NCBI GenBank assembly: GCA_038030265.1
Contig: CM075938.1
Span: forward strand, 19,569,009 to 19,633,008
Reading direction: 5' to 3'
Length of the DNA: 64,000 nt
DNA from: Corythucha ciliata
Lineage: Eukaryota; Arthropoda; Insecta; Hemiptera; Tingidae
In this document: one piece after another, positions 62,661 to 64,000 of the stretch
Layout: each line of letters begins with the position of its first letter
How positions within the stretch are numbered: position 1 is the first letter of the stretch
Program-made: the position numbers and the translations under genes
Notes under the pieces: model-generated
The model's database searches: none
What the model was told of the DNA's origin: nothing
The model's input: the letters and a program-made list of their open reading frames with translations, nothing else

Positions 62661-63419
62661 GAAATAGAGTTCTGTGAGTGATACCCGTGAAATTTGCCTT
62701 TCGAAGGAGTCCAATGCCAAATCCACGATATTTGGGTTTTAAAATAGCGAACCCCGTGGATTTAATTCCTGTAAATGATAAATCTGCAAATACCAGCGGA
62801 CGCAACCAAAACCCAGACAAGACCAGCCAGGGCCGTTTTCTAGTCCTCGTGGGGCCCCCAGGCGATCACTAACGGGGTATACTATAATAAAAATACCCAG
62901 AGGTAGGCAGTTAGTCGTTTCTCCATTAGCCATTACTAACAGATTTACAATTTTTTGTAGCGGATTTATGATTTCGCTACATCAATAAAAAGTTAACGAC
63001 GAAGGACACAGTAACTTCCGCTTCTTTTGGTTTACTTTATTCCACTACCCCAGGCCACAGAGGCAGGAAATCAACAGTGTCGAAAATAATATACATTTGT
63101 GGATCGACAGTATCTTCGTTGAATTGTGGGATTTCAAGGATTAATATCCCGGGCCAAGGGTGTAGCCAGAAAGGAGGGCAGGGGTGGGCAGTTGTCCTCT
63201 CCTAGACTCAATAAATTGGCTTAGCCCCAAAAACAGACTGTCCAGAATCAATAAGAGTATTTTCCCACAGACTGCCTTAATGAGGTCGTTAGTTTACATA
63301 TAAAAGGCTATATCCGCCTCAGAAAAGATAATTTTCCCCATGAGGCTTGAAACTCGACAAGGACACCATAGTATATTTCAGAATTAACGGAAAAAATGGG
63401 CCACAATCATGTAAACAAT

Positions 63420-63975
63420 AAAACAATCTTCCGTATTTTGGCTCTTCTCTCAAACATCAAATTTCACGGGATCGAATTTTTTAAAAACAATTTTCAGGGT
63501 TTGTCTCTCTCAAAAAAGCCGGATTCGTGAGGTTTGGATCTTTCTAAGAACCAATTTCTGCGGGGTTGGACCTTGAACAATTTCTAGGGTTTGGGTATTT
63601 TTACAATTTTTTTTATTGTGCGGTTTTGACTCATTCAAAGAACCTTTCGAGGGTTTGGCCCTGTCAAAAGTAAAAATGTCACGAGGTCGACAGCTTTCAA
63701 GATCCGAATTTTGCGGATTCTGGGCCTTAAAAAAAATAAATTTCACTGGCATGGCTCTTTATAAACCCAATTTCGCCGGTTTCGCTCCCTCAAACGTCAA
63801 TTTCGAGAAGTTGGCAGCTTTCAAGAACCAAACGGTTTGGTTTGGTCTTTCAAAAACCGAAATCGTGGATTTGGCTCATTCAAAGAATCTAAATTTCGCG
63901 GGTTTGACGAGGTCAAATATCATTTTAATGAGGCTGGGCAGCTTCGAAGAACGAAATTTCGACAGTCTGGACCTG
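63420..63975. repeat. R1 degenerate repeat array at the right edge
   Basis: About 18 diverged units of roughly 29 bp ('tttcg-gggtttggctc-tcaaaga-c') run to nearly the end of the window. The ORFs at 63510-63752 and 63616-63978 are produced by the repeat and are not genes. Confidence 0.6.
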
Positions 63976-64000
63976 TAACCCCCTGTTTGACAGGATTGTC

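Noticed and set aside
63616..63978. 120-codon ORF at the right edge
   Set aside because: It lies wholly in an R1 array; its regular codon pattern comes from the repeat unit.

Overview
The window looks like nuclear DNA of an invertebrate animal, most plausibly an arthropod. It has spliced genes with very short introns (about 60-90 bp), canonical metazoan proteins and an AT-rich background crowded with mobile elements. I cannot name the species. I see no operons, CRISPR arrays or rRNA.

Left third (1-31 kb), the gene-bearing part. Conserved genes I could assemble exon by exon: ERGIC3 (minus, N-terminal part only), ROMO1 (plus, probably nested in an ERGIC3 intron), glycerol kinase (minus, 10 exons), tubulin chaperone TBCE (plus, 9 exons), MTERF3 (minus, 6 exons) head-to-head with protoporphyrinogen oxidase PPOX (plus, 3 exons), and a Trk-like receptor tyrosine kinase (minus, 9 exons). 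Exon phases close correctly for all of them except one doubtful base in ERGIC3. Three products are mitochondrial (ROMO1, MTERF3, PPOX). I see no sign of co-regulation beyond the shared MTERF3/PPOX promoter region.

Middle (31-45 kb), mobile-element territory. It holds a hAT-type element with an 8-bp target duplication that carries a nested PIF/Harbinger-like MITE and a minisatellite. It also has long degenerate repeat arrays and a tandem pair of decayed piggyBac-type transposases sharing the same inactivating lesions.

Right third (45-64 kb), the unusual part. A small intron-containing gene, here called the SIM gene because its first exon encodes a SUMO-interaction-like motif, is present three times. 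One copy lies between two 370-bp direct repeats. The second of these repeats runs in frame into a decayed Crypton-like tyrosine recombinase, and the first runs in frame into the SIM gene, making a promoter-plus-N-terminus chimera. The other two copies form the arms of a 5.5-kb palindrome (52.36-57.91 kb), in which the SIM gene is divergent from a THAP zinc-finger gene and a loop carries an unrecognised ORF. MITE presence/absence among the copies gives their relative age. Dispersed degenerate repeats, TIR elements and MITEs fill the rest.
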